The translations under genes and the position numbers were made by a program. Source: RGIG5681 sp034180345 (GTDB lineage Bacteria; Bacillota_I; Bacilli_A; Erysipelotrichales; Erysipelotrichaceae). From it: DNA of 44,365 nt. Numbering within the stretch: position 1 is the first letter of the stretch; each line of letters begins with the position of its first letter. The notes under the pieces are model-generated. The model was not told where the DNA came from. It made no database searches and saw nothing but the letters and a program-made list of their open reading frames with translations. Location: contig JAXFOQ010000023.1 of NCBI GenBank assembly GCA_034180345.1, positions 1 to 44,365 on the forward strand. Reading direction: 5' to 3'. Below are positions 1-8,534 of the stretch, piece after piece.

Positions 1-121
1 GAGAGAATTTGATAAAGCTGCAAAATTAAACTGACATTGTGTTCAAAAAAATATAAAAAATTGTTTAATAATAAGCTAATTAAAAGATATAATTAATAAA
101 AATATGTTTAATAAAAAAGCT

Positions 122-152
122 AAAATAGGAGGGGGTTTCCCGCCTATTTTTT
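122..152. terminator. Hairpin terminator, probably bidirectional
   Basis: A 12-nt arm at 122-133 pairs with 139-150 with one mismatch and a five-base loop. A T-run follows on the plus side, and on the minus side the sequence is also T-rich. It lies just past the stop of the minus-strand coding remnant at 171-302, so it may have ended that gene. Confidence 0.6.
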
Positions 153-170
153 ATGGTAAACTTATACTGA

Positions 171-302
171 TTAATTTGAGTTTTTACTATATATATTAAC
201 CACTGCATATTTTTCAGACAGTGTGAATTGTGTTACTTTTTCTCCACCTGAAAGACTACCACTAGTGTCATGACATATTGATATTAGTCTAAATAGTCCT
301 AT
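171..302 (-). pseudogene. Minus-strand coding remnant, 5'-truncated
   Basis: An open frame of 43 codons plus a TAA stop reads on the minus strand and has no start codon; it is closed upstream by an in-frame TAG at 303-305. The translation has a protein-like composition and contains HDTSGSLSGGEKVTQF. The LSGGEK string resembles an ABC-type signature, but it sits unusually close to the C-terminus, so I do not assign a family. A terminator follows at 122-152. This is probably the last piece of a gene lost by deletion. It could also be a chance open frame. Confidence 0.3.
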
Positions 303-359
303 CTATTGTTACTGACTTATGATATACTAAAACCACTAAAAAAATGGTGGTGATATCCT

Positions 360-490
360 ATGGCAAGATCAAGAAAGTATAAAATCGAACTTACCGATGA
401 GCAATTAGAGTATTTAAAATCTGTTATCCGAAAAAAGGATACCTGTAAAACGATTTGATGCAGATGCCAGAGTGAAGTTAAGCTCATTGT
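360..490 (+). mobile_element. Remnant of an IS630-family transposase gene (5' end only)
   Basis: ATG at 360 opens a 32-residue frame starting MARSRKYKIELTDEQLEYLK and ending ...KKDTCKTI, which matches the N-terminal helix-turn-helix start of IS630-type transposases. The stop is TGA at 456-458. Reading through it gives CRCQ, the residues expected after KTIR in this family, so an arginine CGA has probably become TGA. Family similarity is lost after about 475 and no DDE domain follows. It is a dead stub. Family assignment is from remembered motif resemblance. Confidence 0.6.
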
Positions 491-717
491 ATCCTAAGCT
501 TACAACAGAGGATGAATAACTGTTATAATAGTAAATATCAAAGCGTCAATACACTAGTATAAAATATAAGGGGTTACATTTTAATTGAATATACTGTTAT
601 TTTGTGCTAGCATAAACTTACGAAGATATAAATGATTATATATCTTATGAATTAATAATCGCCTTAGCTTTTAAATAATTATAATAATTCAGCACTTATT
701 TTTTAAAGGGAATATTC
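491..717. other. Non-coding stretch, no gene seen
   Basis: AT-rich DNA between the IS630 stub and the ABC-2 permease remnant. I see no credible open frame, tRNA or strong hairpin. A Shine-Dalgarno-like AAAGGGAA precedes the ATG at 718. Confidence 0.5.
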
Positions 718-3254
718 ATGATTAAATTCGAACTTAAGAAAATATATAAGCAGAAACAAATATTAATTACAATAATAGTTGCTTTTTTAATGGCGATGAG
801 CACTTTTTGTTATGCTGAAAATAAAATTAATTCGCTTTATACGATTTCACCAAACGCACCCTTAAAATATATACTAATGGTTATTTCTATCAATTAGATT
901 TAGGCAATAAGGAAAATTCTCATCTAATAAAAGAAAAAATTGAAGAAATTAATCTAAAAAAAGCTGAGATTGATCAGGAATATTTTAATGCTAGATTAGC
1001 TAATCAGGAATATTTTATTGCGCATTCGGCCAATTTAAGTGAAAAAGATGAAACAACAATAGTTAATAATTATAATAAAATACATTATGATTATGTATTA
1101 AAACTGAATGCTCTAAGACAAGAATATGGTATTGCATTAGATAAAGAAACACAGAAAGATTGGGATTGATTATTATTTGAATCGGCGTATAATGTTCAAA
1201 ATAACGCAACACCTCATTATGCTATTTTTGAATGTGCATTTGTTAATAAAAATCCAATGAGAGTGATGATTCGTGGTTTTGAATTTATGTTTGGTATTGC
1301 TCCAATCGTATTTTTGATAATGATTTTTTCAGTGTCAATTGCTAAAGAAAAAGAAAACGATAATTTAAATTTTTTAAAAACACAACCAGTATCTAAATTT
1401 AAGATAGTTTTTGCTAAGTGGTTTTCAATAGTAATCATAGGTATAATATATCTTTTCTTTGCATCCTTATTTTTATTTGTTATTTGTAAATTAAATGGTT
1501 ATCGATGGTTTAATGGCCATTCAGAAATATATCGTATATTTACCGACTATAGTTTTAGTCATATTTTAGCCTATGAATTGTTAATTAAAATAATGCTTGC
1601 CTTTATGATGATGGTGATGTTTTTTGCGACAATAATTATTATTATCAGTTTGATTGTTAAGGATGGTAAGACTAGCGCGGTAGTTTTAACCTTAGTTATT
1701 TTTATTGTTGCGATAATTACCGATACAAATGATAGTTTGAAAAATATTTTTAATCCTATATATCTTATGAATATTAAAAATATTTTACTTGGATATTTTG
1801 TTGATGATCTGTCTGAAATATCTTTAAGTAAACAGATATATTATGATGCGATAAGGTTTTACCCATATCTTATTTATGGAATTTTAGGACTTTTTCTATT
1901 ACCGATAGCTTCATTATTTTTAAATTATAAAGTTAAAATAAAAGAAAAGATAACTAAAAATAATGTTGAATCAATATATAAATTTGAAATAGGAAAGATA
2001 ATAAAAGAAACATCGTTTAAAGTTTCGGTGTTTGGTGTTATATCAATATTGTTGATAATCGGAATGCAATTTCATTTTGGTGATAAAAAAGTGTTGATTA
2101 ATTTTGCGACTACTTCTTTTTTAAAATTAAATTCGGCAATAGAAATGCGAAATTGGCATATTGAGCATAAAGAATCTTGGTCTGAAGAAGAATTTAAGAT
2201 AATAATTGAAGAACATAATAAAAATGTAGCTAAACTTCAGAAGCTTCATGATGACTGGCTTAGACGATATGAATATTATGAAAATGGGGATAGTGAAAAG
2301 TATTACTCTCTTGCAACAGGTGATATGGAACATGTGCGAAAATATTATGAGTCAGATAAAACCTTACCACCAAATTATATTATTGAAGACGAACATTACA
2401 CCCTGCCTTCTTATCTTGAATCTGAAAAAATTTATAATTATTTAAGTGAAAAAAACTGTAAGCCAGTTAAACTAAATGGTAGTTTGTTAATATCATCATA
2501 TGAAAATATAAAATCTTCATATAAATTCTATACCTTGGATACAGTAAGTGATCATTCGGCAAATTATATCATTAGAAGAAGTATGAATACCTATTCAATG
2601 GATCTTGTCATAATATCAATTATTTCTTTAATTACCCTGGGAGGCTATGCCCATGATAAGGAACGGGGTAATCAATTAGAATTGATGTATACTATGTCAG
2701 TACAACGAAGAAAATATCATTTTAATAAAATTTTATCTTCATTTACGGTATCGGCTATCTTGGTGGTAATGATATTTGTAGTGTTATATGTCAGTGGTTT
2801 TTTAAGTGGGGGTTTGGGTGATATTAATTTTCCGATTATATATTATGATAAATATATTGATCATTTCACCTTAGTAACAAAACCGTACTTTCATATTATT
2901 CCGATATGGCAGTACACATTAAATCTGATGATTATTTTATTGTTACAAATGGCATTTATTACTTCACTGGGGACACTTATTTCTATTTATATTAAAGAAA
3001 GAATTAAGGTTTTTGCGATAACGATGTCCATATTATTACTTGGGGTTGGTATTAACAAATTATTACCTAAATATATCAATATGTTATCACCATTTACTTA
3101 TTTAAGTGCTGATGCGATTGCTGATGGGTCGATAATGATACATTATAAATTACCTTATTTTAATATATGGATTAGTATTGCTGTATTGTTGTTATCTACG
3201 ATATTGATTGCTATGCTGGGATCTACAATTGTTGAAAAGAAAGATATTTCATAA
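718..3254 (+). pseudogene. ABC-2 type permease gene broken by a frameshift and a nonsense codon
   Basis: A ribosome-binding site and ATG at 718 begin a membrane-protein N-terminus (MIKFELKKIYKQKQILITII) that stops at TAG 895-897. Shifting frame near 855-861, beside a short C-run, restores a continuous reading frame through residues rich in Glu, Lys and Asn, typical of the large extracellular loop after TM1. That frame is then cut by an in-frame TGA at 1167-1169 (after the codons for Trp-Asp) before running open to 3254. Two independent lesions indicate a pseudogene rather than a sequencing slip, although an error at the C-run could account for the first. The partner ATPase at 3266 is intact. 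Confidence 0.75.
1257..3254 (+). CDS. Remaining 665-codon open frame of the ABC-2 permease
   Basis: This is the open part of the damaged gene at 718-3254. The first ATG, at 1257, has no Shine-Dalgarno and lies inside the ancestral reading frame, so translation from it is doubtful. The predicted protein has a first group of about five or six hydrophobic segments (residues roughly 10-225), a long charged outside loop (about 280-450) and a second membrane group (about 455-660). This is the two-half layout of large ABC-2 exporter permeases of the bacteriocin or lantibiotic-immunity type. It ends 11 bases before the ATPase gene, with which it would form one exporter. Substrate unknown. Confidence 0.5.
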   Translation: MRVMIRGFEFMFGIAPIVFLIMIFSVSIAKEKENDNLNFLKTQPVSKFKIVFAKWFSIVIIGIIYLFFASLFLFVICKLNGYRWFNGHSEIYRIFTDYSFSHILAYELLIKIMLAFMMMVMFFATIIIIISLIVKDGKTSAVVLTLVIFIVAIITDTNDSLKNIFNPIYLMNIKNILLGYFVDDLSEISLSKQIYYDAIRFYPYLIYGILGLFLLPIASLFLNYKVKIKEKITKNNVESIYKFEIGKIIKETSFKVSVFGVISILLIIGMQFHFGDKKVLINFATTSFLKLNSAIEMRNWHIEHKESWSEEEFKIIIEEHNKNVAKLQKLHDDWLRRYEYYENGDSEKYYSLATGDMEHVRKYYESDKTLPPNYIIEDEHYTLPSYLESEKIYNYLSEKNCKPVKLNGSLLISSYENIKSSYKFYTLDTVSDHSANYIIRRSMNTYSMDLVIISIISLITLGGYAHDKERGNQLELMYTMSVQRRKYHFNKILSSFTVSAILVVMIFVVLYVSGFLSGGLGDINFPIIYYDKYIDHFTLVTKPYFHIIPIWQYTLNLMIILLLQMAFITSLGTLISIYIKERIKVFAITMSILLLGVGINKLLPKYINMLSPFTYLSADAIADGSIMIHYKLPYFNIWISIAVLLLSTILIAMLGSTIVEKKDIS

Positions 3255-3265
3255 AAGGAGGACTT

Positions 3266-4159
3266 ATGGCGATATTAAAAATAAATAATCTAAAAAAGGA
3301 TTTTGGCACACAAAAGGTATTGCAGGGAATAAATTTAGAAATTAATGAAGCTGGTATCTATGCTTTGATTGGTCCAAATGGTTCTGGTAAAACAACACTT
3401 TTTAATATAATTTCTAATCTTTTAAAACCGACATCTGGGACTGTTGAAATAGTTGACAAGAAGAATAGTGATGCCAGTATTTTTTATGAAGTTTCTTTTT
3501 TAAAGGATAATAGAGTCTTATACGAATATTTAACGGGTTATGATCATTTGAATTTTATTGCTGGGGTGCAAAAATTATCTAAAAAAAGTATTGATGAGGT
3601 TATTGATAAGTTACATATCAGATATTATATGCATAAAAAGGTTGGAAATTGTTTTCTGGGGATGAAACAACAGCTTTTAATTGCAATGGCAATGCTGAAT
3701 AATCCAAAATTAATGATTTTAGATGAACCTCTAAACGGTTTGGATCCTACAGCTGTTATTAAGGTTAGAAATATATTAAAACAATTTGCAGAAAAAGGTA
3801 TGGTTGTACTTATTTCATCACATAGTTTAAGTGAAATTGATTTATTAACTAATAATGTTTTTTTCTTAAAGGAAGGTCAGCTTATTTTTGAAAATATCAA
3901 TTTTTCCAAAAATAACACTTATAACATTCAAATAAGTGATGACAGTTTAAGTAGAGTAGCACTGTTAGAAGATGAAATGATCAAGGCATCTTTTAAAGAT
4001 AATATTTTAACGGTAAATATCTTTGAAAAAGATATAAATTATCTATTAAATAAGTTAAATGAATATAATATAAAATATACCGATATTATAAAGGTTAAAT
4101 ATGGAGTACAAGATCAATATATTAAAATGTTTCCTGAAGAAATGAATAAAATATCATGA
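3266..4159 (+). CDS. ABC transporter ATP-binding protein (ABC-2 exporter type)
   Basis: 297 residues. Walker A is GPNGSGKTT near residues 37-45 and Walker B is LMILDEP near 150-156, followed by the D-loop NGLDP and a switch His in SSHSLSE. The signature motif is degenerate, LGMKQQ in place of LSGGQ, which is common in exporter ATPases of the NatA/bacitracin type. About 85 residues follow the nucleotide-binding domain. AAAGGAGG precedes the ATG. It would energise the permease immediately upstream (718-3254). Since that permease gene is broken, the ATPase may be an orphan that is itself drifting. It ends in TGA, showing that TGA is a stop here. Confidence 0.85.
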   Translation: MAILKINNLKKDFGTQKVLQGINLEINEAGIYALIGPNGSGKTTLFNIISNLLKPTSGTVEIVDKKNSDASIFYEVSFLKDNRVLYEYLTGYDHLNFIAGVQKLSKKSIDEVIDKLHIRYYMHKKVGNCFLGMKQQLLIAMAMLNNPKLMILDEPLNGLDPTAVIKVRNILKQFAEKGMVVLISSHSLSEIDLLTNNVFFLKEGQLIFENINFSKNNTYNIQISDDSLSRVALLEDEMIKASFKDNILTVNIFEKDINYLLNKLNEYNIKYTDIIKVKYGVQDQYIKMFPEEMNKIS

Positions 4160-4359
4160 GTAAATTGTTAAAATAATTAGTAATTATGCAGTTATTTTAT
4201 ATAGTCATAAAGATATGTTTTATTAATGGTTTTTTGGCTTCTACATATTTGAATAATTGAAGATATGTGATAGTATTAATTGTAACTGTGAGTATTTGTT
4301 GTTGATAAACAAATCATACAATTACATAAATATCATTTTATTGTTTTTATGGAGGAAGC

Positions 4360-5559
4360 ATGGAGCGTTTAATTGGAACAACAGTCTATGGTCTTAGAGG
4401 GCCAATCATCAATAATGGCGATAATATCGCTAAGGTAGCCAGTGAAGTTATTATTAATTGTGCTAATAATAAACAATTTGAAATCAATGATAGGGATATT
4501 TTTGCCCTTACAGAATCAGTAGTTGCCAGGGCACAGGGTAATTATGTCCATGTTGATGATATTGCTGAAGATATTAAAAATAAATACGGTACTAAAGTTG
4601 ATAACTTAGGTTTGGTATTTCCTATTTTAAGTCGTAATCGTTTTTCAATGATGCTTAAGGGCTTTGCGAAAGCTGCTAAAAAGATCACTATTCAATTTTC
4701 ATATCCAAGTGATGAGGTGGGCAATCATTTTATCAGTGAAGAATTGATGGATGAGATGGAGGTTGATCCTTATCGTGATGTTTTTACCGAGGCAGAATGG
4801 ATTGATAAATTTGGTAAACCAGAACACACTTTTACAGGTGTTAATTATTTAGAATTTTATCGTAGTATTGTAGAGGCTGAGGGTGCAGAATTTGAAGCGG
4901 TTTTAGCTAATGATGCCAGAGAAATTTTAAAGCATACCGACACAGTCTTGTTGTGTGATATTCATTCGCGTTTTAGAAATTTAAAGAAACTTCATAAAAC
5001 TAACGATCAGGCACAGGTTTTAACCTTGAGCGATATTTTAACAAGTCCAATTAACGGCTCAGGCTTCAATAGTAAGTATGGTTTGTTGGGTTCTAATAAA
5101 TCTAATGAAGACCAAGTTAAATTATTCCCTGAGGAATGTGTTAGTGTGGTCAATGATATTCAAAAGATGGTTAAAGATGCCACAGGCAAGACCATTGAAG
5201 TTATGATTTATGGTGATGGGGCCTTTAAAGATCCGATCGGTCAAATATGGGAGTTGGCTGATCCTGTGGTATCACCTGCATATACTGCTGGTCTTGATGG
5301 ACAACCTAATGAGTTAAAATTAAAATATCTTGCGGATAATGATTATAAGAATTTAAGTGCCGATGAACAAAAACTAGCTATTGAAAAAGCAATCAAGGCA
5401 AAATCGGATAATCTTAAGGGTCAAATGAAAACTGAGGGTACAACACCAAGAAGACTTACGGACTTATTGGGTTCACTTTGCGATTTGACCAGTGGTTCTG
5501 GGGATAAGGGTACACCATTTATCTATATTAAAGGTTATTTTGATAATTACGCTGACTAA
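4360..5559 (+). CDS. CofE-like protein (coenzyme F420-0:L-glutamate ligase family)
   Basis: 399 residues, starting at ATG with GGAGGAAGC just upstream. The N-terminus (LIGTTVYGLRGPII, then DIFALTESVVARAQG) matches the fold start of the F420-0:gamma-glutamyl ligase family, in which the enzyme adds glutamate to a phospho-lactyl deazaflavin using GTP. It is much longer than archaeal CofE (about 250) and fits the long variant I recall from anaerobic Bacillota. No other F420 gene is in the window, so the acceptor is probably different; I infer an amide-ligase role without a known substrate. It is monocistronic: its own terminator follows at 5566-5592, and Dps has its own promoter. Confidence 0.7.
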   Translation: MERLIGTTVYGLRGPIINNGDNIAKVASEVIINCANNKQFEINDRDIFALTESVVARAQGNYVHVDDIAEDIKNKYGTKVDNLGLVFPILSRNRFSMMLKGFAKAAKKITIQFSYPSDEVGNHFISEELMDEMEVDPYRDVFTEAEWIDKFGKPEHTFTGVNYLEFYRSIVEAEGAEFEAVLANDAREILKHTDTVLLCDIHSRFRNLKKLHKTNDQAQVLTLSDILTSPINGSGFNSKYGLLGSNKSNEDQVKLFPEECVSVVNDIQKMVKDATGKTIEVMIYGDGAFKDPIGQIWELADPVVSPAYTAGLDGQPNELKLKYLADNDYKNLSADEQKLAIEKAIKAKSDNLKGQMKTEGTTPRRLTDLLGSLCDLTSGSGDKGTPFIYIKGYFDNYAD

Positions 5560-5565
5560 TATTTT

Positions 5566-5592
5566 AGAAACTCATGATTGAGTTTCTTTTAT
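5566..5592 (+). terminator. Rho-independent terminator after the CofE-like gene
   Basis: A perfect 9-bp stem (AGAAACTCA with TGAGTTTCT), loop TGAT, followed by a T-run. Confidence 0.85.
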
Positions 5593-5634
5593 TTGTGATA
5601 TTTTAAAATTAACAATTTTATTAAGTCATTTTAT

Positions 5635-5662
5635 TTGAATTAATTTAGATAACAATTATAAT
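5635..5662 (+). promoter_or_regulatory. Promoter of dps
   Basis: TTGAAT at 5635 and TATAAT at 5657 with a 16-bp spacer; the GGAGGG ribosome-binding site follows before ATG 5694. I looked for a PerR box (TTATAAT-N-ATTATAA); only one half is present, so PerR control is not supported. Confidence 0.65.
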
Positions 5663-5693
5663 AAAGGTATAAACCAGTGAGGAGGGTTACAAA

Positions 5694-6122
5694 ATGACAA
5701 AAAATAAATTAAACAATTTACTAGCGGATTTAGTGGTAGAATACCATAAACTTCAAAATTTCCATTGGTATGTAAAGGGAAGTGATTTCTTTCAAGTACA
5801 TGCTAAACTTGAAGAATTATACGATGGAGTTAATGGTGCAATAGATGAGGTTGCTGAAAAAATGTTGATGATTGGTGGCGAACCAACAGCTACATTAAAA
5901 GAATTTTTAGCTCTTGCGAAGATTCAAGAACCAGAAACAAAGCACCTTACTTCTAAAGAGGTATTTGAAGAAGTATTAAATGACTTCAATTATTTATTAA
6001 GCAGTGTTAAGGAAGTTAAAAAAGCTGCAGATGCTGAAGAAAATTACTTAATTTCAGCCTATGCTGATGAATTAATTGGTAGTTTCTCTAAGACTATTTG
6101 GATGATTAACCAAGTTATTTAA
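5694..6122 (+). CDS. dps: Dps family ferritin-like DNA-protection protein
   Basis: 142 residues, the short form typical of Listeria- and Streptococcus-type Dps/Dpr. The intersubunit ferroxidase ligands are all present with the family spacing: His24, His36, Asp51 and Glu55 (compare His31/His43/Asp58/Glu62 in Listeria Dps). It forms a dodecameric shell that oxidises and stores ferrous iron, using peroxide, and so limits Fenton damage. There is no Lys-rich N-terminal tail, so direct DNA binding is not obvious. It is a single-gene unit with its own promoter (5635-5662) and terminator (6128-6157). It fits the metal/oxidative theme of the later metal-uptake/MsrAB operon. Confidence 0.93.
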   Translation: MTKNKLNNLLADLVVEYHKLQNFHWYVKGSDFFQVHAKLEELYDGVNGAIDEVAEKMLMIGGEPTATLKEFLALAKIQEPETKHLTSKEVFEEVLNDFNYLLSSVKEVKKAADAEENYLISAYADELIGSFSKTIWMINQVI

Positions 6123-6127
6123 TTAAT

Positions 6128-6157
6128 AAGCTCTCTATGATGGAGAGCTTTTATTTT
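6128..6157 (+). terminator. Terminator of dps
   Basis: An 8-bp stem AAGCTCTC/GAGAGCTT with a 7-nt loop, followed by TTATTTTT, six bases after the dps stop codon. Confidence 0.85.
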
Positions 6158-6608
6158 TATGTGATGATATTAAAAAATAGTTATTAATTTATTAAAGAGA
6201 GTATTTGCCACATTTGTGGCATTTATTTTATTTTAGCTTATGGTAAAATATTTATGGACATTGGTTAATAAGGGTATTAAATTATATTTTTATTAATTAA
6301 ATGATATTATCACTAAGTGTAATGATATTTAAAAGTAATTTAATTTTATTAATGAAATTAAGACCAACTTTTACCATTTCAAGATCAATATAGTAATATT
6401 AAAATTTTGTTGCAATGGTATTAAAGCTTCGGTTGAGATACTAAAATATCGTTTTAAAGGGGAAATATTAAATTTATTAGTTAAATGAATTTCAATCTTA
6501 GAATATATAAATTATTTTTAAAATTGAAAATTATGAGCTTGATAAATGTTGCTGGTGATGTTGTTGTGATGGATATGCTTAATTGTTAGCTGGAAAGATT
6601 TAGGGGAT
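6158..6608. other. Long intergenic region upstream of the yitT-peptidase operon
   Basis: About 450 AT-rich bases without a credible gene. It holds a perfect inverted repeat TGCCACA-TT-TGTGGCA (6206-6221), a possible promoter TTGGTT-16-TATATT (6261-6288), and a 9-bp direct repeat AATGATATT at 6300 and 6321 framing a CACT-A-AGTG dyad just after the expected start point. An 18-codon ATG frame at about 6534 has no ribosome-binding site and I do not call it. If the promoter is real, the operon has a leader of about 310 nt. Confidence 0.4.
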
Positions 6609-7481
6609 ATGGAATATAGATTAACAAGAGAAAGTGTTATTGAATTTATTGAAATTGTCGCAGGGAATGTTATTTTAGCTGCTGGATATGGAGTTTTTGC
6701 GGTACCTGCCAATATATTGTCAGGGGGTTTAGCGGGTTTGGCCATTGCCTTAAAACCCTTAATTCCTTGGATTAATACCGAAGTTTTTGTAACCTTGGCA
6801 ACCTATGGCTTGTTTTTTATCGGTTGGTTTGCCTTGGGTAAAAAATTTGCCTTTACTACCTTTTTATCGTCAATTATTTTTCCACCATTATTATCATTTT
6901 TTATTCATCACTTCCCTAGGATACCGATGAATAATGAATTGGTTTTTAGTTTTTATAGTGGTATTTTGGTAGGTGTTGGTTGTGGTTTGGTGTTTAAGGC
7001 TGGATCTTCTACTGGTGGTCTTGATATTCCACCATTGATTGCGAATAAATATTTTAATATTAAATTGAATACCGCTGTGGCCATTTGTGATGGTAGTGTT
7101 ATTGCTTTAGGCTTTCTTACTAGAGGTGTTTATCCTGGGTTAATTGGTCTTATTGCAGTATTTACCTGTAGTTTTGTGATTGAGAAGACAATGTTGATTG
7201 GTACCCAATCTTCAATGCAAATAATGATTATTTCTGATCATACCGATGAAATTGAAAAAGAAATAATTAAGACAATGAATAGAGGGGTTACCCGCATTAA
7301 AACCGAGGGTGTTTACCATAATATAGCTAGAAATATGTTGATGGTAGTTATCAGTAAGAAACAATATCCGAAGTTGGTTAAGATTGTTGCTGGTTATGAT
7401 GAGCATGCCTTTATGACTGTCAGTGATGTTAAGGATGTTTTTGGTTTAGGCTTTAGTTATCATCGTGATAACAGTATTTAG
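6609..7481 (+). CDS. YitT family membrane protein with C-terminal DUF2179 domain
   Basis: 290 residues, ATG preceded by AGGGGAT. The N-terminal 190 residues hold five or six hydrophobic segments, with the family hallmark GGLAGLAIAL near residue 40 and a GSSTGGLDIPPLI motif near 136-148. The last ~90 residues are soluble and match the DUF2179 (PII/ACT-like) tail, including MNRGVTRIKTEGVYH. YitT proteins are widespread integral membrane proteins of unsettled role; one relative has been reported in potassium/osmotic responses but I would not transfer that. It is the first gene of a three-gene operon, with the peptidase start 7 nt after this stop. Confidence 0.85.
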   Translation: MEYRLTRESVIEFIEIVAGNVILAAGYGVFAVPANILSGGLAGLAIALKPLIPWINTEVFVTLATYGLFFIGWFALGKKFAFTTFLSSIIFPPLLSFFIHHFPRIPMNNELVFSFYSGILVGVGCGLVFKAGSSTGGLDIPPLIANKYFNIKLNTAVAICDGSVIALGFLTRGVYPGLIGLIAVFTCSFVIEKTMLIGTQSSMQIMIISDHTDEIEKEIIKTMNRGVTRIKTEGVYHNIARNMLMVVISKKQYPKLVKIVAGYDEHAFMTVSDVKDVFGLGFSYHRDNSI

Positions 7482-7488
7482 GAGGTTT

Positions 7489-8529
7489 ATGAGAATAAAA
7501 AAATTACAAGCACAGCTTCATAAACAAAGTTTATTGATTTATAATCCCTATCTAATTGAATATTATTTAGGCACTTATTTTGAAGTTGGAGAAAGATTTA
7601 TCGGTTTATTAATCACCGATGATAGTAAGTATTTGATTATTAATAAATTATTTGATGCTAGTAATATTTCTGGAGTTGAGGTGATTGAATATTTAGACGG
7701 TGAATCATATGCTGAAATTATTAAAAAGCTCATTATGGACGATGAACTGTTGGTTGATGATACCTTATGGGGACGCTTTATTTTTGAGTTATTAAAACAA
7801 GACATTAAAGTTTTTGATGGCAGTTTATTGATTAACCATCAACGAATTATTAAAGATGAATCTGAGATAATTAAAATGAAGAAGTCCAGTGCCTTAAATG
7901 ACTATGTCATGGGTCTGGCTCATCAATATTTAAAAGAAGGCATTACTGAGCAAGCGGTAGCTGAATATATTAAACAACAGTATTTAAAGCTAGGTGCCAG
8001 CGGTGAAGCCTTTGAAACTATTGTGGCTTTTGGCGAAAATGGGGCCGATCCCCATGCCCTAGCTTCGGATCGAAGACTTAAAAAAGGTGATAGTGTTATT
8101 ATTGATATGGGCTGTCGTTTAGATGGTTATTGTAGTGATATGACCAGAACTTTTCTCTATGGTCAAACACCGATGAATGAAATTTATCATTTGGTATTAA
8201 AGGCTAATATGGAAGCGAAGAAATTAATTAAACCTGGTGTTGCTTTAAAGGTTTTGGATCTAAGAGCTAGAGAAATAATCACTGAGGCTGGTTATGGTGC
8301 TTATTTTAATCACCGTCTAGGACATGGTTGTGGTAAAGAGGTACACGAACCATATGATGTGGCGATGAATACTGAGGTTTTGATGGAGGAAGGAATGATC
8401 TTCTCGATTGAACCTGGTATTTATATACCTGGTGTTGGTGGTGTTAGGATTGAAGATTTGGTGCTTGTTACTAAAGATGGTTATCTTAGCCTGAATAATT
8501 ACCCCTATGATAATAATGAATTAAAATAA
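7489..8529 (+). CDS. M24 family Xaa-Pro peptidase
   Basis: 346 residues from ATG 7489. A GTG 24 nt upstream is also in frame, but AGGAGG at 7480-7485 clearly selects this ATG. The N-terminal ~120 residues form the creatinase-like domain, and the rest the pita-bread catalytic domain. The five metal ligands are visible in order: the two Asp of DMGCRLDGYCSDMTR, His of GHGCGKEVHE, Glu of SIEPGIY and Glu of GVRIEDL. It is a cytoplasmic dinuclear metallopeptidase that removes residues before proline or cleaves X-Pro dipeptides. It lies between two YitT genes in a tight operon, suggesting a functional link to whatever they handle. Confidence 0.9.
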   Translation: MRIKKLQAQLHKQSLLIYNPYLIEYYLGTYFEVGERFIGLLITDDSKYLIINKLFDASNISGVEVIEYLDGESYAEIIKKLIMDDELLVDDTLWGRFIFELLKQDIKVFDGSLLINHQRIIKDESEIIKMKKSSALNDYVMGLAHQYLKEGITEQAVAEYIKQQYLKLGASGEAFETIVAFGENGADPHALASDRRLKKGDSVIIDMGCRLDGYCSDMTRTFLYGQTPMNEIYHLVLKANMEAKKLIKPGVALKVLDLRAREIITEAGYGAYFNHRLGHGCGKEVHEPYDVAMNTEVLMEEGMIFSIEPGIYIPGVGGVRIEDLVLVTKDGYLSLNNYPYDNNELK

Positions 8530-8534
8530 ATAAT

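Noticed and set aside
2..34. 3' end of a gene entering from the left (frame reading REFDKAAKLN then TGA)
   Set aside because: Only ten codons are visible; too short to support as a coding feature.
430..519. Alternative frame RFDADARVKLSSLYPKLTTEDE after the IS630 stub
   Set aside because: It overlaps the better IS630 reading (KTI-stop-CRCQ) and has no start or ribosome-binding site.
1167..1169. TGA read as tryptophan or another residue (recoded stop)
   Set aside because: Genuine genes here end in TGA (dxs, the ATPase at 3266), no intact gene has an internal TGA, and this permease also has a separate frameshift. Pseudogene decay explains it.
5651..5672. PerR box at the dps promoter
   Set aside because: Only one half-site (TTATAAT) is present and it coincides with the -10 box.
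6206..6221. Perfect inverted repeat TGCCACA-TT-TGTGGCA as a terminator
   Set aside because: A two-base loop is too small for a stable terminator and no strong T-run follows directly; it could be an operator but there is no clear partner.
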